From Komagataeibacter sucrofermentans DSM 15973 (GTDB lineage Bacteria > Pseudomonadota > Alphaproteobacteria > Acetobacterales > Acetobacteraceae), in assembly GCF_040581405.1 (NCBI RefSeq), contig NZ_CP137157.1, positions 1,740,001 to 1,804,000 of the forward strand: a stretch of 64,000 nt of DNA, in the 5' to 3' direction. The notes beneath the pieces are model-generated. The model was not told the DNA's origin and did no database searches. It saw nothing but the letters and a program-made list of their open reading frames with translations. Shown in pieces: positions 18,301 to 27,522 of the stretch (positions within the stretch are counted from its first letter, which is position 1; the number at the start of each line of letters is the position of its first letter). A program made the translations under genes and the position numbers.

Positions 18301-19041
18301 TTAGCGCCCAAGATAGACCTCGATCACGCGCGGGTCGGCGCTGACCGCATCCAGCGTGCCTTCAGCCAGCACGCTGCCTTCATGCAGCACCGTCACGTCC
18401 ACGCCGAGGGCGCGCACGAAGTCCATGTCATGCTCCACCACCACCACGCTGCGGGTGCGGTTGATCTCGCGCAGCAGGTCAGCGGTGGCCATGGTCTCGG
18501 CATCGGTCATGCCCGCCACGGGTTCATCCACCAAAAGCAGTTCAGGCTCCTGGCCCATGAGCATGCCAATCTCGAGCCACTGCTTCTGCCCATGGCTCAT
18601 GCCGCCTGCGGGCTGATCGGCCATGGCTTCGAGCCGGGTCAGGCGCAGGAGGTGGTCGATGCGTTCGCGCTCGCCCTTGCTGCGGCGCGCCATGAGCACG
18701 GCAAAGGGCGAGCGCACGCCCTTGAGCGACAGCAGCAGGTTCTCGGTCACGCTCAGCGCCTCGAACACGGTGGGCTTCTGGAACTTGCGGCCAATGCCCA
18801 GCCGGGCGATGGCGGGCTCATCCAGCCGGGTCAGATCGCGGCCCTGAAAGCGCACGGTGCCAGTATCGGGCCGGGTCTTGCCGGTGATGATGTCCATCAT
18901 CGTTGTCTTGCCCGCGCCGTTGGGGCCGACAATGGCGCGCATCTCGCCCGGGCGCAGCGCAAGGCTGAGGTTGTTGATGGCGCGAAAGCCATCAAACGTC
19001 ACGCTCACATCGCGCATGTCGAGCAGCAGGTCATCGGTCAT
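18301..19041 (-). CDS. urtD: Urea ABC transporter ATP-binding protein UrtD
   Basis: A 246-residue LivG-like ATPase with Walker A GPNGAGKTT about residue 38, signature-region MSHGQKQWLEIGMLM about residue 145 (the variant SHGQKQWLEIGML is characteristic of UrtD) and Walker B LLLVDEPVAGMTD. Its ATG overlaps the urtC stop by four bases. Together with UrtE it powers import through UrtB/UrtC. Confidence 0.96.
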   Translation of the reverse strand: MTDDLLLDMRDVSVTFDGFRAINNLSLALRPGEMRAIVGPNGAGKTTMMDIITGKTRPDTGTVRFQGRDLTRLDEPAIARLGIGRKFQKPTVFEALSVTENLLLSLKGVRSPFAVLMARRSKGERERIDHLLRLTRLEAMADQPAGGMSHGQKQWLEIGMLMGQEPELLLVDEPVAGMTDAETMATADLLREINRTRSVVVVEHDMDFVRALGVDVTVLHEGSVLAEGTLDAVSADPRVIEVYLGR

Positions 19042-20177
19042 GCCTCGTCTCCCTGCGTATCCGCCACTTCAGGGGTCACTTCCTCGGGTGGGGCCTTGCG
19101 GGCATGCCGCCACAGCCCCATCAGCCCGTTGGGCAGGAACAGCGTGGTGCCGATGAACAGCAGCCCCAGCCCATACAGCCAGAACTCCGGCAGCCAGGCG
19201 GTGAACAGCGTCTTGCCCAGATTGACCAGAATGGCTCCCAGCACGGCGCCGCACAGCGTGCCACGCCCCCCCACCGCCACCCAGATCACGGACTCGATGG
19301 AGTTGGCGGGCGCGAACTCACCGGGGTTGATGATGCCTACCTGCGTGACATACAGCGCCCCGCCCAGGCCCGCGATCATGGCCGAGAACACCCACACCAG
19401 CAGCTTGGCCTGCTCGGGGCGGTAGCCCAGGAAGCGGGTGCGGCTTTCGGCATCGCGCACGGCCACCAGCAGGTTGCCAAAGCGGCTGCCCACCACAAAA
19501 CGCGCGGCCAGCAGGCTTGCGGCCAGCAGCAGGCCGGTCACCAGCAGCAGCACGGCGCGGGTCAGCGGCGCGTGCAGGTCAGCGCCCAGAATGTCCTTGA
19601 AGTCGGTCAGGCCATTATTGCCGCCAAAGCCCAGACCGTTCTGGAAAAACGCCAGCATGAGCGCATAGGTCAGCGCCTGCGTGATGATGGACAGGTACAC
19701 CCCCGACACGCGCGAGCGGAAGGCAAGCCAGCCAAACACCCCGGCCAGCAGCCCCGGCACCGCCACGACCAGCACGGCGGCCCAGGCGAAATGCTCCGAC
19801 CCCCACCAGTACCACGGCAGGTTCTTCCATGAGAGGAAGATCATGAAATCCGGCAGGTCGGCATTGCCATAAACGCCCCGCGCCCCGATCTCGCGCATGA
19901 GGTACATGCCCATGGCATACCCCCCCAGCGCGAAGAACGCGGCATGCCCCAGCGTAAGGATGCCCGCAAACCCCCATACCAGATCCACCGCCAGCGCCAG
20001 CATGGCATAGGACAGGTATTTACCCGCCAGCGACACCACGAAGGCCGAGGCGTGCAGCGGATTGCCCTCGGGCAGCAGGCTGGCCACGGCAAGCCCGCCT
20101 GCCGCCACCACAACGGCCATCGCCATCCAGATCACGCCACGCAGGGAACGCGGGGCATGGGTTGAAAACGGGTTCAT
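19038..20177 (-). CDS. urtC: Urea ABC transporter permease UrtC
   Basis: A 379-residue LivM-like permease with about ten hydrophobic segments. The segment GYNLVWG-like DLVWGFAGILTLGHAAFFALGGYAMGMYLM is present in the first third, and the ARDAESRTRFLGY-like loop (VRDAESRTRFLGYRPEQAK) is typical of UrtC. Start and stop both overlap neighbours (ATGA), so urtB, urtC and urtD are translationally coupled. Confidence 0.95.
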   Translation of the reverse strand: MNPFSTHAPRSLRGVIWMAMAVVVAAGGLAVASLLPEGNPLHASAFVVSLAGKYLSYAMLALAVDLVWGFAGILTLGHAAFFALGGYAMGMYLMREIGARGVYGNADLPDFMIFLSWKNLPWYWWGSEHFAWAAVLVVAVPGLLAGVFGWLAFRSRVSGVYLSIITQALTYALMLAFFQNGLGFGGNNGLTDFKDILGADLHAPLTRAVLLLVTGLLLAASLLAARFVVGSRFGNLLVAVRDAESRTRFLGYRPEQAKLLVWVFSAMIAGLGGALYVTQVGIINPGEFAPANSIESVIWVAVGGRGTLCGAVLGAILVNLGKTLFTAWLPEFWLYGLGLLFIGTTLFLPNGLMGLWRHARKAPPEEVTPEVADTQGDEA

Positions 20178-21778
20178 GATTCAACTCCCCGCCCGCGCAC
20201 GGGAAACATGCCGCGCGGATGGCGCTGGATGTAAAGGATGACCAGCACGAGAATGGCGATCTTGGCCGAGACCGCGCCAATGGTCGGCTCCAGCACCTTG
20301 CCGCCCATGCCCAGCGCAAGTGCAGCCGCCAGCGTGCCCCACAGGTTGCCCACCCCGCCAAACACCACCACCATGAAGCTGTCGATGATGTAGGACTGCC
20401 CGAGATTGGGGCTGACATTGTCAATCTGGCTGACCGCAACGCCCGCAAGCCCCGCAAGCCCTGCCCCCAGCCCGAAGGCCAGCGCATCGACCCGTGGCGT
20501 GCGGATGCCCATCAGGGCCGCCATGCGGCGGTTCTGGGTCACGGCACGCATCTGCAGCCCCAGCGGCGTGCGGCGCAGCACCAGCATCAGCCCGCCAAGC
20601 ACCAGCCCCGCAAAGACAAGGATGGCCAGCCGGTTGAGCGTAATGTCCATGCCACCCACCGCAACCGAGCCCGAAAGCCAGCCCGGCGTCTGCACCGCGA
20701 TGTTGGTCGGCCCGAAAATGGAGCGCACCGCCTGCTGCAAGATGAGCGACAAGCCCCATGTGGCCAGAAGCGTTTCAAGCGGGCGACCATACAGGAAGCG
20801 GATCAGCCCGCGCTCGATCACGATGCCAAGCGCCCCGCACACCACGAACGCCACCGGAATGGCCACAAGAATGACCACCGGCTCCAGCGCGGGCACGGTG
20901 GCGCGGATGGCCTGCTGCACCATCCACGTCACGTAGGCGCCGATCATCATCATCTCGCCATGGGCCATGTTGATCACGCCCATCACGCCAAAGGTGATGG
21001 CAAGCCCCGTGGCCGCAAGCAGCAGCACCGAGCCGTAGCTCAGGCCATAAAAGGCATTCTGCGCCACACCCCAGGCACGCAGGTGCCAGTCGATGCGCGA
21101 TACGGCGGCCTGCGCCTCATGGCGCAGCGCTGGCGCTTCCGCATCGGACTGGGCAAGGGCTGCGAGAATGCCACGTGCCTCGGGGCCACCGGCTGCGGCC
21201 AGCGCGCGCACGGCTTCAAGCCGGGGGGCGAGCGCATCAGGCGCCGGGGGCTGGCCGAGAATGGTCGCGGCCCGCACTTCCGTCAGCCGGGTGCGCACGG
21301 TTGCATCCTTTTCCACCGCAAGGGCGTGCTCGACCACCGGCAGCATGGCCGGGTCGTGCCGGGCGTAAAGCGCATCGGCTGCCCTGAGCCGCGTTGCGGG
21401 CTGGGGTGCAAGCAGTTCCCTTCCCGCCTGCGCGCCCGCCAGCGCGGTGCGGATGCGGTTGTTCAGGCGGATCGGCTTCAGCCCCTCCGGCACGGATGCT
21501 ACGGGCTGGCCCGTGCGGGCCTCCACCACGCTCTCCCCGTGGCGGATATAGACGTTGCCATCAGGGGCTGCGAACAGGCTCCGCTCGCCCAGTGCCAGCA
21601 ACGCAGCCCCTGCCTGCGGGTCATCTGATGTTGCAAGGGTGGAGATCGCCGCCGTGACCGCCGCGAGTTGCGGGCTGGCGAGGTCGGCAAAGGCATCCGC
21701 CCGCGCCCCATGGCCCGGCAGCACCATGGCCCCAAGCCACAGCACCGCCAGCAGGCAGGCGGTACGGACCCTATGCAT
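20174..21778 (-). CDS. urtB: Urea ABC transporter permease UrtB
   Basis: A 534-residue LivH-like permease. The N-terminal ~220 residues form a signal-peptide-led extracytoplasmic extension rich in Ala-containing helices, as is usual in proteobacterial UrtB. The C-terminal ~300 residues form the membrane pore, with FGVMGVINMAHGEMMMIGAY about residue 265. The ATG at 21778 overlaps the urtA TAG by eight bases; this start gives a normal signal peptide (MHRVRTACLLAVLWLGAMVL) and is preferred over the longer frame to 21850, which runs inside urtA. Confidence 0.94.
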   Translation of the reverse strand: MHRVRTACLLAVLWLGAMVLPGHGARADAFADLASPQLAAVTAAISTLATSDDPQAGAALLALGERSLFAAPDGNVYIRHGESVVEARTGQPVASVPEGLKPIRLNNRIRTALAGAQAGRELLAPQPATRLRAADALYARHDPAMLPVVEHALAVEKDATVRTRLTEVRAATILGQPPAPDALAPRLEAVRALAAAGGPEARGILAALAQSDAEAPALRHEAQAAVSRIDWHLRAWGVAQNAFYGLSYGSVLLLAATGLAITFGVMGVINMAHGEMMMIGAYVTWMVQQAIRATVPALEPVVILVAIPVAFVVCGALGIVIERGLIRFLYGRPLETLLATWGLSLILQQAVRSIFGPTNIAVQTPGWLSGSVAVGGMDITLNRLAILVFAGLVLGGLMLVLRRTPLGLQMRAVTQNRRMAALMGIRTPRVDALAFGLGAGLAGLAGVAVSQIDNVSPNLGQSYIIDSFMVVVFGGVGNLWGTLAAALALGMGGKVLEPTIGAVSAKIAILVLVILYIQRHPRGMFPVRGRGVES

Positions 21779-23111
21779 GCCTGTGCCCGAGGCAGGTCTT
21801 GGTGGCAGTGTTGTAATTGCCGCAGGCAATGGGCTTGCTCCAGTCGCCAATCAGGTTTTTCGTTTCCGGCACCCACGGCGACCACGCCTGCCCGGGCACG
21901 AGGGCCGGGGTCTTCCACACCACCGAAAACTGCCCGTCATCCTGTATCTCGCCAATATAGACCGGCTTTGTCAGATGGTGGTCGGGCAGCATCTCGGCCA
22001 CGCCACCGGTCAGGTTGGGCTGGCGGATGCCGATCATCGCGTCAATCACCTTGTCATGATCGGTGGTGCCTGCCTTGGTCACCGCCTGCACCCACATATT
22101 GAAGCCGATGTAATGCGCCTCCATCGGGTCGTTGGTGGTGCGCTTGGGGTTTTTGGTGAATTCATGCCACTGCTTGATGAAAGCGGTATTGGCCGGGGTG
22201 TCGATGCTCTCGAAGTAGTTCCACGCGGCAAGCTGGCCCACCAGCGGGGCGGTATCCATGCCGGCCAGTTCCTCCTCACCCACGCTGAAGGCCATGACCG
22301 GGATGTCGGTGGCCGAAATGCCCTGATTGCCCAGTTCCTTGTAGAACGGCACGTTGGCATCACCATTGATGGTCGAGACCACGGCGGTTTTCTTGCCCGC
22401 CGAGCCGAAGGCCTTGATCTGCGAGACGATGGTCTGCCAGTCCGACTGCCCGAACGGCGTGTAGTTGACCATGATATCGGCTTCCGCGATGCCCTTGGCC
22501 TTGAGGTAATTGACCAGGATCTGGTTGGTCGTGCGCGGATAGACGTAATCCGTGCCCACCAGCGCGAAACGCTTCGCCCCGCCGCCGTCCTCGCTCAGCA
22601 GGTAGTCCACCGCCGGTATGGCCTGCTGGTTGGGGGCAGCGCCGGTATAGAAGATGTTGCGGCTGCACTCCTGGCCTTCATACTGCACGGGATAGAACAG
22701 GATGCCGTTGAGTTCCTCGAACACCGGCAGCACCGACTTGCGTGAAACGCTGGTCCAGCAGCCAAACACGGCCGATGCCTTGTCCACCGACAGGAGCTGG
22801 CGCGCCTTCTCGGCAAAGAGCGGCCAGTTCGAGGCGGGGTCAACCACCACGGCTTCAAGCGGGCGGCCAAGCAGCCCGCCCTTGCGGTTCTGCTCGGCAA
22901 TCAGCATCAGCATGGCGTCCTTGAGCGTGGTCTCGCTGATGGCCATCGTGCCGGACAGCGAATGCAGGATGCCAACCCTGATCGGCTCGCCCGCGGGTGC
23001 TGCCGCCCGCGCCGGTGCCGCGCGCCACATACCCCCCACAGCAGCCGCCGAGGAGGCAAGGGCAAGACGTCCGAACGCGCGACGGGAAAGGTGAGGCAGT
23101 GTGACGGGCAT
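21771..23111 (-). CDS. urtA: Urea ABC transporter substrate-binding protein UrtA
   Basis: A 446-residue periplasmic urea-binding protein of the branched-chain-amino-acid type. The N-terminus contains SRRAFGRLALASSAAA, a twin-arginine-like export signal, ending near ARAAAPAG. The mature start IRVGILHSLSGTMAISE and the stretch GCWTSVSRKSVLPVFEE are typical of UrtA/FmdD. ATG 23111 has AAAGGA nine bases upstream and is preferred over the longer frame to 23141. It heads a minus-strand operon urtABCDE-nixA and is divergent from the sensor kinase gene at 23245. Confidence 0.96.
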   Translation of the reverse strand: MPVTLPHLSRRAFGRLALASSAAAVGGMWRAAPARAAAPAGEPIRVGILHSLSGTMAISETTLKDAMLMLIAEQNRKGGLLGRPLEAVVVDPASNWPLFAEKARQLLSVDKASAVFGCWTSVSRKSVLPVFEELNGILFYPVQYEGQECSRNIFYTGAAPNQQAIPAVDYLLSEDGGGAKRFALVGTDYVYPRTTNQILVNYLKAKGIAEADIMVNYTPFGQSDWQTIVSQIKAFGSAGKKTAVVSTINGDANVPFYKELGNQGISATDIPVMAFSVGEEELAGMDTAPLVGQLAAWNYFESIDTPANTAFIKQWHEFTKNPKRTTNDPMEAHYIGFNMWVQAVTKAGTTDHDKVIDAMIGIRQPNLTGGVAEMLPDHHLTKPVYIGEIQDDGQFSVVWKTPALVPGQAWSPWVPETKNLIGDWSKPIACGNYNTATKTCLGHRHA

Positions 23112-23166
23112 GGTGAACGGTCCTTTTGCTGCTGCCTGCATTGTCGGCGCACCGAAAAGCTCTTCC

Positions 23167-23186
23167 CATACGCATTCCTGCGTATG
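23167..23186. promoter_or_regulatory. 20-base palindrome in the urtA / sensor-kinase divergent promoter
   Basis: CATACGCA-TTCC-TGCGTATG is a perfect inverted repeat with 8-base arms and a 4-base centre. It lies 56 bases upstream of urtA and 59 bases upstream of the sensor gene. A looser pair, GTTACG (23204-23209) and CGTAAC (23228-23233), lies on the kinase side. LuxR-type response regulators bind such symmetrical TACG/CGTA-type sites, so the product of 26562-27455 is the natural candidate; binding is not shown by sequence alone. Confidence 0.55.
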
Positions 23187-23244
23187 TCCCCCACGGGCTT
23201 TCCGTTACGATTATGCACGCTGCCACCCGTAACGCCCGAAAGCC

Positions 23245-26200
23245 GTGATCTTGCCGCACCCGACCAGCCGCCTGCGCATCGTGCGCCCCCGCCGGGCCTA
23301 CAGCCGCTGGGCCGCCGACCAGACATTCGAGGACTACGCCCTGCGCTTTACCGCGCGCAGCGCGCGCATGGCCACGCCGATGCGCGCAGCACGCACGGCG
23401 CTGGGCTCCATCTCGTTCCTGGCGCTCGAGGCCATGGGCGGCACGCTCACGCTGGCCTTCGGCTTTGCCAACACGGCCACGGCCATAGCGCTCGTCACGG
23501 CTGTCCTCTTCGCCATTACGCTGCCGCTATGCGCAACGGCCGCGCGCGCGGGGCTGGATATCGACCTGCTCACGCGCGGCACCGGCTTTGGCTATATCGG
23601 CTCGACCATCACCTCGCTGCTCTATGCCATTTTCACCTTCATCTTCTTCGGGCTCGAGGCGGCGATCCTGGCGGGCACGCTGCACGGGCTGCTGGGCATG
23701 AAGCTGTGGCTGGCGTATCTGCTGTGCGCGGTTCTCATCATTCCGCTGGTCACGTGGGGCATCACGTTCATCGCCCGCTTCCAGATTGCGACACAGCCGG
23801 TCTGGCTGGCGCTCAACCTCATCCCCCTTGTGGTAATGGCGGCGCTGCACCCCGAACTGCTGGGGCAGTGGACCCATTTCAACGCGCCTTACGGCACGCC
23901 GGGGCGCATCGACCCCCTTGCCGTGGGCACCGGCGCCTCGCTCATGATCGTGCTGGTGTGCCAGAGTGCCGAGCAGATCGACTTCCTGCGCTTTCTGCCC
24001 GAACCCACGCGTTGCAACCGGCGGCAATGGTGGGCAGCCCTGGTGCTGGGCGGCCCGGGCTGGATCGTGCTCGATGCCTTCAAGCTGCTGGCGGGCTCGT
24101 TTCTGGCATGGGTGGTGCTGCGGGCAGGCTTTTCGCCGCTGCAGGCGGTGCAGCCGGGGGTCATGTACCGTTTTGCCTGGGGCACCTTCACCCCTGCCCC
24201 GGTGGCAACCGCGCTGACGGTGGCGCTGGTGGCGCTGGCGCAGGTCAAGGTCAACATCACCAACGCCTATGCGGGGTCGCTGGCGTGGTCGAACTTCTTC
24301 TCGCGCCTGACCCACACCCATCCGGGCCGGGTGTTCTATGTCATCTTCAATATCATGATCGCGCTTTTGCTGATGGAGGCCGGGCTGGTCAGCACCATCC
24401 AGACCGGCATTACGCTGTACGGCGTGCTGGCCTGCGCGTGGATCGGCGCGATACTGGGGGATGTGGCGCTGTGCAAGCCGCTTGGCCTCAGCCCGCCCTT
24501 TGTCGAGTTCAAGCGCGCGCTGCTGCCGGACTTCAACATCGTGGGGCTGGGGGCATGGGGTATTGCCGCAGCCACCGGCGTTGCGGCCTTTGTAGGCTAT
24601 CTGGGCCCGATGACCGCAGCCTATGCGCCTTTCCTGACGCTGGTGGTGGCCTTTGCAGCGGCACCGGTGCTGGCATGGCTGACCGGGGGGCGCACCTATC
24701 TGGCCCGCCAGCAGCCCGCGGGCTGGAACGACCGGCCCGCCATGACCTGCGTGATCTGCGAACATGCCTTCGAGGCACGGGACATGGCCCCCTGTCCGGC
24801 CTATGGCGGCACGATCTGCTCGCTTTGCTGCTCGCTCGACGGGCGCTGCCGCGACCGCTGCAAGCCGGTCTCGACCCGCATGGGCAGCCAGCTTGCCACC
24901 CCGCTCCGCGCCCTGCCGCCCCGCCTGCGCCGCTGGCTTGTAGCGCCTGCGGGGCGGTTCACGCTCATGCTGGCGGGCATGACGCTGGGCATGGGGCTGC
25001 TGGCATGGGCCACGGGCCATGCGTGGCGTAGCATCATGGTGCCGGTCTTCCTTGCGGGCACGGTGGGCGCGTGGCTGCTGGTCATGGCGCAGGAGGGGCG
25101 GCGCACCGCCACGCGCGAGACCCTGCACCAGACCCGCCAGCTCATGAACGAGATCCGCGCCCGCCGCCGCACCGACCACGCGCTGAAGCTCGCGCGTGAA
25201 AAGGCTGAGGCCGCAAGTCTGGCCAAGACCCGCTACATCAGCGGCATCAGCCACGAGATCCGCTCGCCGCTCAATGCCATCATGGGCTATATCCAGTTGC
25301 TGCAGCACGATACGCGCCTGCCGCCCGAGCGCCATCAGGCATTGGGCATCATGCGCGAAAGTGGCGAGCACATCACCAGCATCCTGTCCGGCCTGCTTGA
25401 CATCTCGCGCATCGAGGCCGGGCGGATCGAACTGCATGCCGATACCATCGCCCTGCCCGCCTTTGTGGAATCCGTGGCCCAGATGATCCGCCCACAGGCA
25501 CAGGCGCGCGGGCTGGAGCTGATATGGCGGCCGGGCTACCTGCCTGCCGTCGTGACCTGCGATGAGCACCGCCTGCGCCAGATCCTGCTCAACCTGCTGT
25601 CAAACGCGGTCAAGTTCACCCGGCAGGGCACGGTCACGTTCTCGGCACGCTGGCAGGGGCAGATTGCGGAATTCATCATAGAAGACACCGGCCCCGGCAT
25701 CGCAGAGGAAGACCATGCCCGCATTTTCGAGCCCTTTGAGCGTGGAAGCGCCAGCGCGGGCGTGCCGGGCACCGGGCTGGGGCTGACCATCACCCGGCTG
25801 CTGACCGAGATCCTGGGTGGCGAACTGACCTTTACCAGCACGCCGGGCAAGGGCTCGCGCTTCAGGGTGCGGCTCATGCTGTCTGACCGGCAGGTGGAAC
25901 TGCCCGCGCGCCTGCCTGCCTTCCCCACCGGGTATGAAGGGCCGCGCCGCACCGTGCTGGTGGTGGATGACAATGCCGAGCACCGCCTGATCATGCGCGA
26001 GATCCTTGAACACTGCGGCTTTGCCTTTGAAGGCGCGGAAAGCGGGGCGGAATGTCTCGACCGCCTGCCGCTGGTGCAACCCGACCTGCTGCTGCTCGAC
26101 CTGTCCATGCCGGGCATGGACGGGCGCGACCTCGCGCTGCGCATCCGCCGCTCACCCCATGCCGGCGTGCCGATCATGTTCCTGACCGGCAATCTGGTGG

Positions 26201-26565
26201 AAAGCGCCAACCGCCATGTCCCCTCCCTTGAGGACTGCCCCGTGCTGGGCAAGCCGGTAAACCTGTCAGCTCTGATAACCCAGATGGGCCAGATGCTTGG
26301 CCTTGAATGGATCTTTCCCGCCACTGAGGCCGATGACAGCAGGCTGCCTGCGCCACCCGATACCCCCGCCACCGTGCCCGAGGCGGAGCGCGTGGCCCTG
26401 CTTGCCCTGCTTGATGGCGGCAATCTGCGCCACCTGCGCGCCCACCTGACAACCCTGCGCGACCAGCATCCGGCCCTGAGTAGTGCGATCGAGCCGCTGC
26501 TGGCCCTTGCCGCATCCTACCAGCTTGAAGCCCTGCGCCACCACCTGGAGCGACCCACGCCATGA
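23245..26565 (+). CDS. NCS1 permease-like sensor fused to hybrid histidine kinase and receiver
   Basis: A 1106-residue membrane sensor. Residues ~20-480 form a complete NCS1 (purine/cytosine/allantoin permease) membrane domain beginning RRAYSRWAADQTFEDYALRF. Residues 502-539 hold eight Cys (C502, 505, 517, 525, 528, 529, 535, 539), suggesting a metal-binding module. Two further hydrophobic helices occur about 570-620. The kinase core has H-box ISHEIRSPLNAIMGY with His670 and ATP-lid motifs VKFTRQG, DTGPGIAEED and GTGLGLTI. A receiver follows with acceptor Asp952 (LLLDLSMPG). Start is GTG 23245, as no upstream ATG fits. It overlaps the response regulator (ATGA) and is divergent from urtA, so it likely senses urea or a related N source. 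Ligand unproven. Confidence 0.88.
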   Translation: MILPHPTSRLRIVRPRRAYSRWAADQTFEDYALRFTARSARMATPMRAARTALGSISFLALEAMGGTLTLAFGFANTATAIALVTAVLFAITLPLCATAARAGLDIDLLTRGTGFGYIGSTITSLLYAIFTFIFFGLEAAILAGTLHGLLGMKLWLAYLLCAVLIIPLVTWGITFIARFQIATQPVWLALNLIPLVVMAALHPELLGQWTHFNAPYGTPGRIDPLAVGTGASLMIVLVCQSAEQIDFLRFLPEPTRCNRRQWWAALVLGGPGWIVLDAFKLLAGSFLAWVVLRAGFSPLQAVQPGVMYRFAWGTFTPAPVATALTVALVALAQVKVNITNAYAGSLAWSNFFSRLTHTHPGRVFYVIFNIMIALLLMEAGLVSTIQTGITLYGVLACAWIGAILGDVALCKPLGLSPPFVEFKRALLPDFNIVGLGAWGIAAATGVAAFVGYLGPMTAAYAPFLTLVVAFAAAPVLAWLTGGRTYLARQQPAGWNDRPAMTCVICEHAFEARDMAPCPAYGGTICSLCCSLDGRCRDRCKPVSTRMGSQLATPLRALPPRLRRWLVAPAGRFTLMLAGMTLGMGLLAWATGHAWRSIMVPVFLAGTVGAWLLVMAQEGRRTATRETLHQTRQLMNEIRARRRTDHALKLAREKAEAASLAKTRYISGISHEIRSPLNAIMGYIQLLQHDTRLPPERHQALGIMRESGEHITSILSGLLDISRIEAGRIELHADTIALPAFVESVAQMIRPQAQARGLELIWRPGYLPAVVTCDEHRLRQILLNLLSNAVKFTRQGTVTFSARWQGQIAEFIIEDTGPGIAEEDHARIFEPFERGSASAGVPGTGLGLTITRLLTEILGGELTFTSTPGKGSRFRVRLMLSDRQVELPARLPAFPTGYEGPRRTVLVVDDNAEHRLIMREILEHCGFAFEGAESGAECLDRLPLVQPDLLLLDLSMPGMDGRDLALRIRRSPHAGVPIMFLTGNLVESANRHVPSLEDCPVLGKPVNLSALITQMGQMLGLEWIFPATEADDSRLPAPPDTPATVPEAERVALLALLDGGNLRHLRAHLTTLRDQHPALSSAIEPLLALAASYQLEALRHHLERPTP

Positions 26566-27455
26566 CCGTGCCCGATCCCTCCCGCAAATCCGTTCTTGTC
26601 ATTGATGATGACCCTGCCGTTCTGGGCCTGATGGACGAAAAACTGACTGATGGCGGCTATACGGTGCTGCTGGCGCAGTCCGGCATGGCTGCGCTTGCCG
26701 TAGTGGCGCGCACCGTGCCGGACCTGATCATGGTCGATGCCCTCATGCCCGGCATGAACGGGTGGGAAGTGTGCGCGGCGCTACATGATGACCCGCGCCT
26801 GAGCCTGGTGCCCATCATCTTCATGACCGGGCTGACCGAGACCGAGCATGTGATCCGCGCCTTTGAGGCAGGCGCCGCCGATTACGTGACCAAGCCCTTG
26901 CGGCTGGAGGAAGTCATGGCCCGCATTGGCGTGCGCATGGAGTCCGCCGCGCGCATCCGCGCGGCTCATGGCGCGCTTGACCATGCGGGCCGCTTCCTTC
27001 TGGCCACCAGCCATGCAGGCGATGTGCTGTGGGCTACGCCACAGGCCGGGCTTGTGCTGCGCGAACTGTCAGGCACGGACGATGCGGGCGCGGCCATGCC
27101 GTTGCCCACCCCCCTGCCCGCGCCCGGCAGCGTGCTCCTGCGCCATAATGTGGGTGAAAACGAGCTTGTGCTGACCCTTGTGGGCGTAAGCGGCCCGGAT
27201 GAACTGCTGCTGCGCATAAGCCGGCAGCCGCTTTTCCCCCAGCGCATCCTGCAGGACAGGCTGGGCCTGAGCGCGCGCGAGGCGGAGGTGCTGTTGTGGA
27301 TCTCGCGCGGCAAGACCAGCCGCGATATTGCCGATATTCTGCAGGTCAGCCCACGCACGATCGACAAGCATATCGAGCAGATTTACAATAAAACCGGCCT
27401 GAGCACGCGGGCGGCGGCGGCGGCGACCGCATCGCGCCTGCTGCAGGAGCGCTAG
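26562..27455 (+). CDS. Two-component response regulator, receiver plus LuxR-type HTH
   Basis: A 297-residue regulator. The receiver (about 10-125) has acidic pocket DDD at 15-17, phosphoacceptor Asp59 (LIMVDALMPGMNG) and Lys in VTKP about residue 109. A middle linker (~130-230) is not recognised. The C-terminal LuxR/NarL helix-turn-helix (about 237-290) reads LSAREAEVLLWISRGKTSRD then VSPRTIDKHIEQIYNKTG. It overlaps the fused kinase gene (ATGA), so the two form a cognate pair. Likely targets are the palindrome upstream of urtA and perhaps the ureD promoter. Confidence 0.92.
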   Translation: MTVPDPSRKSVLVIDDDPAVLGLMDEKLTDGGYTVLLAQSGMAALAVVARTVPDLIMVDALMPGMNGWEVCAALHDDPRLSLVPIIFMTGLTETEHVIRAFEAGAADYVTKPLRLEEVMARIGVRMESAARIRAAHGALDHAGRFLLATSHAGDVLWATPQAGLVLRELSGTDDAGAAMPLPTPLPAPGSVLLRHNVGENELVLTLVGVSGPDELLLRISRQPLFPQRILQDRLGLSAREAEVLLWISRGKTSRDIADILQVSPRTIDKHIEQIYNKTGLSTRAAAAATASRLLQER

Positions 27456-27482
27456 GCGCGAAATCCGCTCAGATTTTCCGGG

Positions 27483-27503
27483 CGCCGCCTTTTTTAGGCG
27501 GCG
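27483..27503. terminator. GCCGCC/GGCGGC hairpin, copy A
   Basis: CGCCGCCT-TTTTT-AGGCGGCG is a perfect 8-base stem between convergent genes (response regulator on +, secreted protein on -). It lies 27 bases after the regulator stop and about 20 bases after the minus-strand stop. It is probably a bidirectional terminator and belongs to the dispersed hairpin family seen at five other places in the window. Confidence 0.65.
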
Positions 27504-27522
27504 TTCCCTGAAGCTTTTACAG

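Noticed and set aside
21111-21778. Long N-terminal extension of UrtB as a possible fusion
   Set aside because: An extracytoplasmic N-terminal region of this size is usual in proteobacterial UrtB.
23527-25569. Very long minus-strand open frame (680 codons) opposite the NCS1/kinase gene
   Set aside because: It is the antisense shadow of a real gene in GC-rich DNA, with low-complexity His/Arg/Gln composition and no domain.
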